Source: Branchiibius hedensis (GTDB lineage Bacteria; Actinomycetota; Actinomycetes; Actinomycetales; Dermatophilaceae). From it: a DNA stretch of 64,000 nt. The notes beneath the pieces are model-generated. The model had not been told where the DNA came from. It saw only the letters and a list, made by a program, of their open reading frames with translations, and ran no database searches. Below, piece after piece: positions 51,976 to 59,385 of this stretch. The position numbers and the translations under genes are program-made. Position 1 is the first letter of the stretch, and the number at the start of each line of letters is the position of its first letter. The stretch spans positions 992,001 through 1,056,000 of the forward strand of contig NZ_UESZ01000001.1 in assembly GCF_900108585.1 (NCBI RefSeq). The letters are read 5' to 3'.

Positions 51976-54161
51976 TTCTTCGGCGGTGTGACCGCAGCCG
52001 TAGCAGGGCGCTCCTTGGCCTTCTCGGGATTGGCGGGTAGGCGCTCACGGTCCTGCGGCACCGGTGACTGCAGGACCACGATCGAGCGAGCCTGCAGCGT
52101 GAGCCGCGAACCCTCCGGTAGGTCTTCGGCCACGTCGGTGGGGTTGTCGTCGTGGGTGTGCAGCGCGATGCTCCACGTCTCCTCGGTGACCCCCTTGGGC
52201 AGGATGAATTCGACGTCCTCGTCCGCTGCGTTGAACAGCAGCAGGAAGTTGTCATCGACGACGCGACGTCCTCGCGGGTCGGGGCCGTCGATGGCGTCAC
52301 CATTCAGGAAGACCCCTAGGCTGCGGGCGAATCCGGTGTTCCAGTCGTCGTCGGTCATGACGTTGCCGGCTGGGTTCAGCCACGCGATGTCGCCCGTGTC
52401 GCCACCGTGTGCGTCGCCGCGGAAGAACCGGCGCCGGTGGAACGTCGGGTGGGTGCGGCGCAGCGCAATAAGGGCGCTGGTGAAGTCCAGGAGATCCTCG
52501 TTCTCCTCGGTCAGGTCCCAGTCGATCCAGGTGATGTCGTTGTCTTGGCAATACCCGTTGTTGTTGCCGTTCTGGGTGCGGCCGAGTTCGTCACCGTGCG
52601 CCAGCATCGGCACACCCTGACTCAGCATCAACGTGGCCAGGAAGTTGCGTTGCTGACGGTTGCGCAGCGCGTTGATCTCCTGATCGTCGCTCGGTCCCTC
52701 GACACCACAGTTCCACGACTCGTTGTCATCTGAGCCGTCCTTGTTGTCCTCACCGTTGGCTTCGTTGTGCTTCTCGTTGTAGGAGACCAAGTCACGCAAC
52801 GTGAAGCCGTCGTGGGCGACGACAAAGTTGACCGACGCGATCGGCCGCCTGCCTGAGTGTGCATACAGATCGCTGGATCCGGTGATGCGAGAGGCGAATT
52901 CACCCAGAGTGGAGGGTTCGCCCCGCCAGAAGTTGCGCACGGTGTCCCGGTAGCGGCCGTTCCACTCCGACCACAACGGCGGGAAGTTGCCGACCTGGTA
53001 GCCGCCGTCACCGAGGTCCCACGGCTCGGCAATCAGCTTGACCTGGGAGATCACCGGGTCCTGCTGGATGATGTCGAAGAACGCCGACAGCCGGTCGACC
53101 TCGTGGAACTGGCGGGCCAACGTGGCGGCCAGGTCGAAGCGGAAGCCGTCCACGTGCATATCGGTCACCCAGTACCGCAACGAGTCCATGATCAGTTGCA
53201 GGACGTGCGGGTGTCGCATCAGCAGGCTGTTGCCCGTGCCGGTGGTGTCGTAGTAGTGGCCCTGGTCGCCGTCAACGAGCCGGTAATAAGCCTGGTTGTC
53301 GATACCGCGGAAGGCGATGGTCGGGCCCAGTTCGTTGCCTTCTGCGGTGTGGTTGTAGACCACGTCGAGGATGACCTCGATGTTCGCCTCGTGCAGCGCC
53401 TTGACCATGGTCTTGAACTCGGCGACCTGCTGACCGTCCTGGCCGGCGGCCGAATAGGCGTTGTGCGGCGCGAGGAAACCGATGGTGTTGTAGCCCCAGT
53501 AGTTGCTCAGGCCCTTGTCGATCAGGGTCGTGTCCTGGACGAACTGGTGCACGGGCAGCAACTCGATCGCGGTGACCCCGAGCGAGGTGAGGTGCTCGAT
53601 GATCGCCGGGTGCGCGATCCCCGCGTAGGTGCCACGGATCTCCTCCGGCACGTCCGGGTGGGTCATGCTCAGCCCCTTGACGTGGGCTTCGTAGAGCACG
53701 CTCTCGTGGTACTCGTGCTTCGGCGGGCGGTCGTGACCCCAGTCGAAGAACGGGTTGACCACGACCGACAGCATCGTGTGGCCCAGCGAATCGGCGTCGT
53801 TGAACGCCTCGGGGTCATCGAACTTGTAGCTGAAGAGCGACTCGTCGCCGTCGATCTGCCCCTCGATCGCCTTGGCGTAGGGGTCCAGCAGCAACTTGCT
53901 GGGGTTGCAGCGCAGCCCTTGGGCCGGGTCGTAGGGTCCGTGGACCCGGAAGCCGTAACGCTGACCCGGCTGCAGCCCCAACATGTAGCCGTGCCAGACG
54001 TGCGCGTCGACCTCGGTGAGGTCAAGGCGCTCTTCGGCGCCTTGGTCGTCGATAAGGCACAACTCGACGCGCTCGGCTACTTCGGAGAACAGCGCGAAGT
54101 TGACGCCACTGCCGTCGTAGGTAGCACCGAGCGGATAGGGGTGCCCTGGCCAAATCTGCAT
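51972..54161 (-). CDS. glgX: Glycogen debranching enzyme
   Basis: A 729-aa GH13 isoamylase-type debranching enzyme. An N-terminal CBM48-like domain (MQIWPGHPYPLGATYDGSGVNFALFSEVAERVELCL) is followed by the amylase barrel with DVVYNHTAEGNELG, DGFRFDLAATLAR (nucleophile Asp), LIAEPWDLG (acid/base Glu) and VAHDGFTLRDL (transition-state Asp). It removes alpha-1,6 branches in glycogen breakdown. ATG 54161 (MQIWPGHPYPLG) is the family start. The C-terminal tail is Pro/Lys/Thr-rich. Confidence 0.95.
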   Translation of the reverse strand: MQIWPGHPYPLGATYDGSGVNFALFSEVAERVELCLIDDQGAEERLDLTEVDAHVWHGYMLGLQPGQRYGFRVHGPYDPAQGLRCNPSKLLLDPYAKAIEGQIDGDESLFSYKFDDPEAFNDADSLGHTMLSVVVNPFFDWGHDRPPKHEYHESVLYEAHVKGLSMTHPDVPEEIRGTYAGIAHPAIIEHLTSLGVTAIELLPVHQFVQDTTLIDKGLSNYWGYNTIGFLAPHNAYSAAGQDGQQVAEFKTMVKALHEANIEVILDVVYNHTAEGNELGPTIAFRGIDNQAYYRLVDGDQGHYYDTTGTGNSLLMRHPHVLQLIMDSLRYWVTDMHVDGFRFDLAATLARQFHEVDRLSAFFDIIQQDPVISQVKLIAEPWDLGDGGYQVGNFPPLWSEWNGRYRDTVRNFWRGEPSTLGEFASRITGSSDLYAHSGRRPIASVNFVVAHDGFTLRDLVSYNEKHNEANGEDNKDGSDDNESWNCGVEGPSDDQEINALRNRQQRNFLATLMLSQGVPMLAHGDELGRTQNGNNNGYCQDNDITWIDWDLTEENEDLLDFTSALIALRRTHPTFHRRRFFRGDAHGGDTGDIAWLNPAGNVMTDDDWNTGFARSLGVFLNGDAIDGPDPRGRRVVDDNFLLLFNAADEDVEFILPKGVTEETWSIALHTHDDNPTDVAEDLPEGSRLTLQARSIVVLQSPVPQDRERLPANPEKAKERPATAAVTPPKN

Positions 54162-54244
54162 GGCCCCATTGTGGTGCACGGGAATCGATGCCTCGCACGG
54201 CTACCGTAGGAAGGGGTGCCGGGTACAAGAGGACAGGAGATCGG

Positions 54245-55354
54245 GTGTCGGTGACGACGCGGCTGCGGGCGGGTGTGCTCGCAGTGGTCGGGCGCATCCC
54301 TGGCGGCCGGACCGTTCTGGAGCTCGTGCTGCGGACGATCAAAGTCTGCATGGACAACCGGGTCACCGGATTGGCCGCAGAAGCAGGGTTTTTCGCGCTC
54401 TTGTCGCTGCCGCCGCTGCTGTTCGGACTGCTCGGTGGAGTCGGTTACCTGAGCGGCTGGCTGGGTGACAACACCATGAACCTGGTGCTGGAGAGCATCC
54501 GGGAGTACGCCGAACGCTTCCTGACCGAGCAGAGCCTGCGTGATGTGCTGATGCCCACACTGACCAAGGCTCTCGACACGCCGAGACCGGACATCATTTC
54601 TGTCGGTTTCCTGGTGTCCCTGTGGTCCGGGTCTCGTGCCCTCAACGTCCTGCTGGACACCGTGTCGATCATGTACGGGCAGGGCGGGCGCCGTGGGATC
54701 GTCCGGACCCGGATCCTGTCGCTGTCGCTGTACTTCATGGCCATCCTGATCGGGGCCATCGTGGTGCCGCTGATCGTGATCGGCCCCGGTCTGCTCTCGG
54801 ACTGGCTGCCGGGGGAGCTGCGCTGGCTGATGGTCTTCTACTGGCCGCTGGTGGCCGGGTTGACGGTGGCCGGGTTCGCGACGTTGTTCTACCTCTCGAC
54901 CCCGCACCGGACGCCCTGGAAGCGGGACGTGCCGGGCGCCGTACTCACCCTGATCATCTGGCTGCTCGCGTCGGTCGCCTTGCGCTACACGCTGGCCAAC
55001 TCGGTCGCCGGAGCCAGTACGTCGATCTATGGGCCGCTCGCCGCATCGATCGTTGTGCTCATCTGGCTGTACTTCCTGGGGATCGCGGTGCTCATCGGGG
55101 CCGCGTTCAATGCGGCCACCATGCAGAAGTGGCCCGTGGACACTCGTGATCCGGTGCACATCTGGGTCCAGCAGCGCATCGAAACCTCCGTGGCGCGCCG
55201 GCGGGCGCTCGCCGATCCGACGGCTCCCACGGAGCCGGTGCTGTTGCGTCGAGCGGCCGTCCGGTTGCCACGCTCGCGGGGACGGGCCGAGGAGCCCCCG
55301 GAAGCCGACGACGGGGACGTGTCGCGTTTGGATTCGCCTCGGGCGATCGGTTAG
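54245..55354 (+). CDS. YihY/BrkB family inner-membrane protein
   Basis: A 369-aa protein with about six membrane helices: NRVTGLAAEAGFFALLSLPPLLFGLLGG (first), later DIISVGFLVSLWSGSRALNVLL, a typical YihY segment, and the final ASTSIYGPLAASIVVLIWLYFLGIAVLIGAAFNA. A polar tail of about 70 residues follows. The family was once called RNase BN; its function is unknown. GTG 54245 is favoured by CAGGAG upstream; GTG 54251 is in frame. It is followed directly by a tRNA cluster. Confidence 0.87.
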   Translation: MSVTTRLRAGVLAVVGRIPGGRTVLELVLRTIKVCMDNRVTGLAAEAGFFALLSLPPLLFGLLGGVGYLSGWLGDNTMNLVLESIREYAERFLTEQSLRDVLMPTLTKALDTPRPDIISVGFLVSLWSGSRALNVLLDTVSIMYGQGGRRGIVRTRILSLSLYFMAILIGAIVVPLIVIGPGLLSDWLPGELRWLMVFYWPLVAGLTVAGFATLFYLSTPHRTPWKRDVPGAVLTLIIWLLASVALRYTLANSVAGASTSIYGPLAASIVVLIWLYFLGIAVLIGAAFNAATMQKWPVDTRDPVHIWVQQRIETSVARRRALADPTAPTEPVLLRRAAVRLPRSRGRAEEPPEADDGDVSRLDSPRAIG

Positions 55355-55395
55355 TCTCAGGCGGCACGAAGCGCTGAAACGGCGCGGGTTGCAGT

Positions 55396-55471
55396 GCGGA
55401 CATAGCTCAGTTGGTAGAGCGCAACCTTGCCAAGGTTGAGGTCGCCGGTTCGAGCCCGGTTGTCCGCTCCA
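55396..55471 (+). tRNA. tRNA-Gly(GCC), copy 1
   Basis: Acceptor GCGGACA/TGTCCGC closes the cloverleaf; the anticodon stem-loop AACCT-TGCCA-AGGTT gives anticodon GCC, and GGTTCGAGCC is the T-arm. Discriminator T is followed by CCA in the genome (55469-55471). The 73-nt body is identical to copy 2. Confidence 0.97.
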
Positions 55472-55494
55472 GTGGTCGCTTGTCGGCCGCGCCT

Positions 55495-55565
55495 GGTGGA
55501 GTGGCCGAGAGGCGAGGCAACGGCCTGCAAAGCCGTCTACACGGGTTCAAATCCCGTCTCCACCT
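55495..55565 (+). tRNA. tRNA-Cys(GCA)
   Basis: Acceptor GGTGGAG/CTCCACC, anticodon stem CGGC/GCCG with loop CTGCAAA (anticodon GCA), T-arm GGGTTCAAATCCC, discriminator T; no encoded CCA. It is 71 nt, the usual size for actinobacterial tRNA-Cys. Confidence 0.96.
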
Positions 55566-55644
55566 CGGACCCCGTTTTGGTGCGGGGGAGTGCACTCGGA
55601 TAGAGTTCACGACGTTGTCCAGCCGGTAACGGTGCGGACAGCAG

Positions 55645-55717
55645 GCGGACATAGCTCAGTTGGTAGAGCGCAACCTTGCCAAGGTTGAGGTCGCCGGTTC
55701 GAGCCCGGTTGTCCGCT
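55645..55717 (+). tRNA. tRNA-Gly(GCC), copy 2
   Basis: Identical over 73 nt to the first tRNA-Gly(GCC) gene, 249 bp downstream of it, but followed by CTG instead of CCA. A tandem duplication spanning the Gly-Cys interval is likely. Only the mature tRNA, not the flanking DNA, is conserved. Confidence 0.97.
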
Positions 55718-55744
55718 CTGATGGTCGTTGATTCGGCCGTCTTT

Positions 55745-55819
55745 GGGCGATTGGCGCAGCGGTAGCGCGCTTCCCTGACACGGAAGAGGTCACTGGTTCG
55801 ATCCCAGTATCGCCCACCA
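55745..55819 (+). tRNA. tRNA-Val(GAC)
   Basis: Acceptor GGGCGAT/ATCGCCC, anticodon stem CTTCC/GGAAG with loop CTGACAC (anticodon GAC), T-arm CTGGTTCGATCCCAG, discriminator A and an encoded CCA (55817-55819). It is the last tRNA of the Gly-Cys-Gly-Val array. Confidence 0.97.
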
Positions 55820-55828
55820 CTTCTCTAG

Positions 55829-55865
55829 GCCCCTGACCAGCAGCGATGCAAGGTCAGGGGCTTTT
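55829..55865 (+). terminator. Terminator of the tRNA array
   Basis: Perfect 10-bp stem GCCCCTGACC/GGTCAGGGGC with a 13-nt loop and a TTTT tail immediately after: a classical intrinsic terminator. Confidence 0.9.
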
Positions 55866-55889
55866 CCGTTGCCCGCCGTGCCCCATACG

Positions 55890-55997
55890 TGGCACACGAT
55901 TGCCGTTGGCCGCGACGAGTGGCACGCGATCGCTGGGATTTCGGCGAAGTCACGCAAACGCGTGCCAGTTGCGCCGAGTGGGAGCAATCACGGAACA
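55890..55997. repeat. Dyad-symmetric four-box intergenic element, copy B
   Basis: Four 14-bp boxes: TGGCACACGATTGC (55890-55903) and TGGCACGCGATCGC (55920-55933) direct, GCAAACGCGTGCCA (55954-55967) and GCAATCACGGAACA (55984-55997) inverted. Box starts are 30, 34 and 30 bp apart, compared with 30, 35 and 30 in copy A (21958). Both nested pairs share the centre 55943.5. Sequence between boxes is neither symmetric nor well conserved with copy A. It lies just after the tRNA-array terminator and before the deaminase gene. Confidence 0.75.
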
Positions 55998-56031
55998 CCT
56001 GCGACGTCACTCGAGGCGGATGATGGTGCCC

Positions 56032-56517
56032 ATGAGCGCGTTGACGGCCATCGATGAGAACTTGCTCCGCCAAGCGATCGAACTGTCTGCATCAGCGGTG
56101 CGGCACGGCAACCACCCGTTCGGCGCACTGCTCGCTGACAGTGCCGGAAACGTGCTGTTGACCGCAGAGAACACGGTCAACACCGATCGCGACGTTACCG
56201 GTCACGCCGAGACCAACCTGGTCCGGGCCGCGTCGCGATCGGGTCTGCTCGACAACGACGCTGCCCGGTTGACGCTCTTCACCAGTTGCGAACCGTGCGC
56301 TATGTGCTCGGCCGCGGCCTACTGGGGCGGGATCGGGCGTGTCGTGTTCGCTATGGCAGAGACCACTCTCTACGAGGTCACCGGCGCGCACCCGGAGAAT
56401 CCCACCCTGGCGTTGCCCAGCCGGACGGTTTTCGCTGCGGGACAGCGAAACACAGTTGTCGAAGGCCCGTTCCTGGAGGATGTGGCGGCCGTTCCGCACG
56501 CCGGCTTCTGGCGTTGA
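56032..56517 (+). CDS. Zinc-dependent nucleoside deaminase family protein
   Basis: A 161-aa cytidine-deaminase-fold protein. Metal and catalytic residues are His58 and Glu60 (TGHAETN) and Cys89/Cys92 (CEPCAMC). NHPFGALLAD and the C-terminal aromatic PHAGFWR resemble guanine or tRNA-adenosine deaminase relatives; the substrate is uncertain. Starts ATG 56020, 56023 and 56032 are in frame; 56032 was chosen for spacing from GAGGCGG. It is encoded alone after the four-box repeat. Confidence 0.85.
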   Translation: MSALTAIDENLLRQAIELSASAVRHGNHPFGALLADSAGNVLLTAENTVNTDRDVTGHAETNLVRAASRSGLLDNDAARLTLFTSCEPCAMCSAAAYWGGIGRVVFAMAETTLYEVTGAHPENPTLALPSRTVFAAGQRNTVVEGPFLEDVAAVPHAGFWR

Positions 56518-56541
56518 TCAGGCGACGGGATACTGGGGCGG

Positions 56542-56747
56542 GTGACGACCTTGGCTGAGTACTACCACTCCCTCACCACAGCGGGCCGTGGCCATGGTGG
56601 CTGGCTGTCCCAGCCCTGATCGCGGTCCTGGCCATGGTTGCTGGGGTCGCGTGGCTCCTTCGCAATGGCAAGAGGATCGCCGCGCAGAGCGACGAGCAGC
56701 TGCGGATCCTGAGAGCGAGCGGAACGACGGACGACCTCGACGTCTGA
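56542..56747 (+). pseudogene. Small single-helix membrane protein, apparent single-base frameshift
   Basis: GTG 56542, preceded by GGGGCGG, opens VTTLAEYYHSLTTAG and stops soon in that frame. The other frame continues at once as PWPWWLAVPALIAVLAMVAGVAWLL, then a charged helix (RNGKRIAAQSDEQLRILRA) ending DDLDV and TGA at 56747. One missing base in the GCGGGCCGTGG tract near 56585 would give a coherent 68-aa protein with one membrane helix. A sequencing error or recent mutation; I do not recognise the family. Confidence 0.55.
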
Positions 56748-56780
56748 TTGCGCTAGCCGGATGACGTCGAGCGGTTGCTA

Positions 56781-56803
56781 TCCCCGCGGCCGTTCCGCGG
56801 GGA
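56781..56803. terminator. GC-rich hairpin
   Basis: TCCCCGCGG pairs with CCGCGGGGA across the 5-nt loop CCGTT: 9 perfect base pairs, but no T-tract (a G-run follows). It probably ends the transcript of the small membrane protein gene. Confidence 0.55.
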
Positions 56804-56805
56804 GC

Positions 56806-56922
56806 TTGGGGCGGGGGGGGAATTCGCTTCTGACCGACGTGATCCTCACCCTGGCCGCGTACTGCGGACTGACCCAACTGGTGAAGAAAGTCTTCATCCG
56901 TCGGTACGAAGTCTGGGTGTAA
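56806..56922 (+). CDS. Possible short ORF upstream of mgtC
   Basis: A TTG (56806) or, more simply, GTG (56839) frame encodes NSLLTDVILTLAAYCGLTQLVKKVFIRRYEVWV and ends in TAA at 56920-56922, immediately before the mgtC leader hairpins. It is a short amphipathic peptide with a hydrophobic stretch and a basic end. The ribosome site is poor for both starts and a run of eight G (56813-56820) lies in the frame, so it may also be the remnant of a frameshifted small gene or a leader peptide. Confidence 0.3.
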   Translation: MGRGGNSLLTDVILTLAAYCGLTQLVKKVFIRRYEVWV

Positions 56923-56966
56923 ACCCCCAATCCATGGGGGTGAGCACCTCTCGCTCACCTCCATGG
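56923..56966 (+). promoter_or_regulatory. mgtC leader with two mutually exclusive hairpins
   Basis: Hairpin 1 pairs ACCCCC (56923-56928) with GGGGGT (56936-56941). Hairpin 2 pairs CCATGGGGGTGAGC (56932-56945) with GCTCACCTCCATGG (56953-56966), 13 of 14 positions, loop ACCTCTC. They share the GGGGGT segment, so only one can form at a time. It lies 60 nt before the MgtC start. It could be an attenuator or riboswitch-like switch, or simply a strong terminator of the upstream region. Confidence 0.5.
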
Positions 56967-57025
56967 TCCACACTCGGCGTACGTCGCGTTGCATGTTCCC
57001 GTTCCCCTGACCGTTTGGAGGCGCC

Positions 57026-57745
57026 ATGGTGCTCGACTGGGCAGAGATTCTGACCCGGATCTTCGCCGGCGTCGGCTGCGGCGCGCTGATCGGGTTCGAG
57101 CGGCAGTGGCGCGCTCGCACTGCCGGGGTGCGGACCAACGCACTGGTCAGTCTCGGCGCAACACTCTTCGTGATCATGGGCGCATACAGCTTCCACGGCC
57201 CGGACGCCGACCCGACCCGGGTTGCCGCGCAGATCGTCTCCGGCATCGGCTTCCTCGGCGCGGGCGTGATCATGAAGCAGGGTGCCTCGATCTCCGGACT
57301 GAACACCGCCGCAACGCTGTGGGCTTCTGCAGCCGTCGGTGCGCTGGCGGGCGGCGGCTTGGTTTGGGTCGCTGTCGTCGGAACAGCGGTCGTGATCGCC
57401 GCCAACGTCCTGTTGAGACCCGTGGGCCGAGCCCTGGATGATCGCGTCGGCTCACGGGGTCGGGAGAACAACAGCGAGGTCGAGTACACCTTCGAGGTTC
57501 GCTGTGCCCAGGAGAACGAGATCCCCATCCGCGCAGTCGTTTTCGAGGCGGTGCAGCGGCCGGAATTCACCGTGCAATCGATCGGCGCCTCGGACCTGCC
57601 CGAAGACCTCGTGGTCATCACCGCGGTCGTCATCAGTCAGCAACGTGACGACAAACAGCTCGAGCACGCGATCGCCGATGTCATCCGCGCGCCCGAGGTG
57701 CTGGGCGTGCGGTGGACCGCCGACGACTTGGAGCCTGTCGACTGA
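57026..57745 (+). CDS. MgtC/SapB family membrane protein
   Basis: A 239-aa protein with the MgtC core: LIGFERQWRARTAGVRTNALVSLGATLFV, then RVAAQIVSGIGFLGAGVIMKQG and LNTAATLWASAAVGALAG (about five helices), and a C-terminal cytoplasmic ACT-like domain (about 150-239, VEYTFEVRCAQENEIPIRAVVFEA). MgtC proteins act in low-magnesium or intracellular stress, modulating ATP synthase or phosphate in some species; the role here is inferred. TTGGAGG 8 bp upstream is a strong ribosome site. The leader bears alternative hairpins. Confidence 0.92.
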   Translation: MVLDWAEILTRIFAGVGCGALIGFERQWRARTAGVRTNALVSLGATLFVIMGAYSFHGPDADPTRVAAQIVSGIGFLGAGVIMKQGASISGLNTAATLWASAAVGALAGGGLVWVAVVGTAVVIAANVLLRPVGRALDDRVGSRGRENNSEVEYTFEVRCAQENEIPIRAVVFEAVQRPEFTVQSIGASDLPEDLVVITAVVISQQRDDKQLEHAIADVIRAPEVLGVRWTADDLEPVD

Positions 57746-57749
57746 GCCG

Positions 57750-59324
57750 TCACGCAGAGGAGTCGGCCAGCGTGGAAAGCTCCTGGCGCAGTTGCCGCTT
57801 GAGGATCTTCCCCGACGGATTCTTGGGTAATGCGTCGGTGATGACCACGTACTTCGGCGTCTTGTAACCGGCCAACAGGCCACGGGCGTGCGCGATCAGA
57901 TCATCCTGCGTGGCCTGCTGGCCGTCCTTGAGCACGACGACCGCCGTCACGGCCTCCACCCAGCGCGGGTGCGGTACGGCGAACACCGCGACCTCGGCGA
58001 CCGCCGGGTGGGTGTAGATGGCCTCCTCGACCTCGCGGGTGGCGACGTTCTCGCCGCCGGTCTTGATCATGTCCTTCTTGCGGTCGACGACGTAGAGATA
58101 ACCATCGGCGTCCACATACCCCAGGTCGCCGGAGTGGAACCAGCCGCCGCTGAACGCAGCCGCTGTCTTCTCAGGCTGGTTGTAGTAACCGAGTGTCGCG
58201 TGCGGTGTGCGATGGCAGATCTCGCCGATCTCTCCTGACGGGACCTCGTTGTTGTCGTCGTCCAGGATCCGGGTCTCGACGTTCAAGGCGGGGCGACCCG
58301 CGGACCCGGCTCGAGACACCTGGTCTTCTGGGCCGAGAAGCGTTCCCAACGGAGCGATTTCGGTCTGTCCGTAGAAATTCCACAGTCGGGTCGTCGGCAA
58401 GCGTTCTTGCATTTCCTGCAGGATGGCCACGGGCATCGGGGACGCGCCGTAGTAGCCCTTCGCCAGGGTCGACAGGTCAGCGGAGTTGAACGCCGGTGAC
58501 CGCAGCAGCCCGATCCACACGGTTGGGGGAGCGAAGTACTTGGTCACCCCGTACTTCTCGATCGCCGCCAACACCGCGGCCGGCTCGGGTGCCGGCAGGA
58601 TGATCGACGTCGCACCCAGGTACACATCCACGCCGAGGAAGCAATCCAACTGGGCGCAGTGATACAGCGGCAGCGTGTGCAGCTCGATGTCGTCGGCGCT
58701 CATCTCGCCACCGACGACGCACGACACGTAGTGCCACATCAGTGAACGGCTCGACAGCAGAGCACCTTTCGGCCGTGATTCGGTACCCGAAGTGAACATC
58801 ATGCGCACCGGATCGTCGTCGGCCACCTCGATCTGCGGGCACACCCCGTCGTGCGACGTCCACTGGCTCAGTGCCGACCACCCGTCCGGCGCGGTGCCGA
58901 TAGCCATCCGCACCCCCACGGGTCCGGCCTCTGCGATGGCTTTCTCAGCGGTCGGGACCAGCGCATCCTCAACCACGAATCCCGCTGCGCCGGAATGCTG
59001 CAGGATGAAGGCGATCTCGCTGGCCGTGAGCATGAAGTTGATCGGCACGAGGACAACGCCAGCCCGGGCCGCCGCGAAGTCCAGCACGGCGTACTGCCAG
59101 CAGTTGTGCGACAACAGCGCTAATCGTTCGCCCTTGGCCAATCCAGCGGCCACGATCGCGGCGGCGGTGCGATCCACGGTCGCCTCGAACTGGGCGAACG
59201 TGAGTGTGGTGTCCCCGTCGATGATCGCCGGCTTGTCGGGGAATCGTTGAGCGCTGCGACGCGGCAAGTCGCCCAGGCTGTGCCTGCGGGCCAGGGCAAT
59301 CTCGGGAGTCTGCTGATCGGGCAC
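57750..59324 (-). CDS. Fatty-acyl-CoA synthetase (AMP-dependent ligase)
   Basis: A 524-aa ANL-superfamily acyl-CoA ligase. Motifs: the phosphate-binding loop MMFTSGTESRPKGALLS, FYGQTEIAPLG, the A8 region GYLYVVDRKKDMIKTGGENVATREVEEAI and the C-terminal catalytic Lys in NPSGKILKRQL. TSGTES replaces the usual TSGTTG in the loop, a small deviation. It likely activates medium- or long-chain fatty acids for the FadB/FadA pathway. GTG 59324 is the start. It converges on the mgtC-like gene with 4 bp between stops. Confidence 0.93.
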   Translation of the reverse strand: MPDQQTPEIALARRHSLGDLPRRSAQRFPDKPAIIDGDTTLTFAQFEATVDRTAAAIVAAGLAKGERLALLSHNCWQYAVLDFAAARAGVVLVPINFMLTASEIAFILQHSGAAGFVVEDALVPTAEKAIAEAGPVGVRMAIGTAPDGWSALSQWTSHDGVCPQIEVADDDPVRMMFTSGTESRPKGALLSSRSLMWHYVSCVVGGEMSADDIELHTLPLYHCAQLDCFLGVDVYLGATSIILPAPEPAAVLAAIEKYGVTKYFAPPTVWIGLLRSPAFNSADLSTLAKGYYGASPMPVAILQEMQERLPTTRLWNFYGQTEIAPLGTLLGPEDQVSRAGSAGRPALNVETRILDDDNNEVPSGEIGEICHRTPHATLGYYNQPEKTAAAFSGGWFHSGDLGYVDADGYLYVVDRKKDMIKTGGENVATREVEEAIYTHPAVAEVAVFAVPHPRWVEAVTAVVVLKDGQQATQDDLIAHARGLLAGYKTPKYVVITDALPKNPSGKILKRQLRQELSTLADSSA

Positions 59325-59385
59325 GGTATCTCCTTTGACCTCGGTGTCTCCGAACGTACCTTCTGCCGTCGAGCACGCACAGACC

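Noticed and set aside
55396-55819. The tRNA array as an integration site for a mobile element.
   Set aside because: No integrase, and no partial tRNA repeat other than the complete tRNA-Gly copies; neighbours are ordinary genes.
56923-56966. An M-box magnesium riboswitch before the mgtC-like gene.
   Set aside because: The element is too short and lacks the conserved M-box core; only the alternative hairpins are supported.
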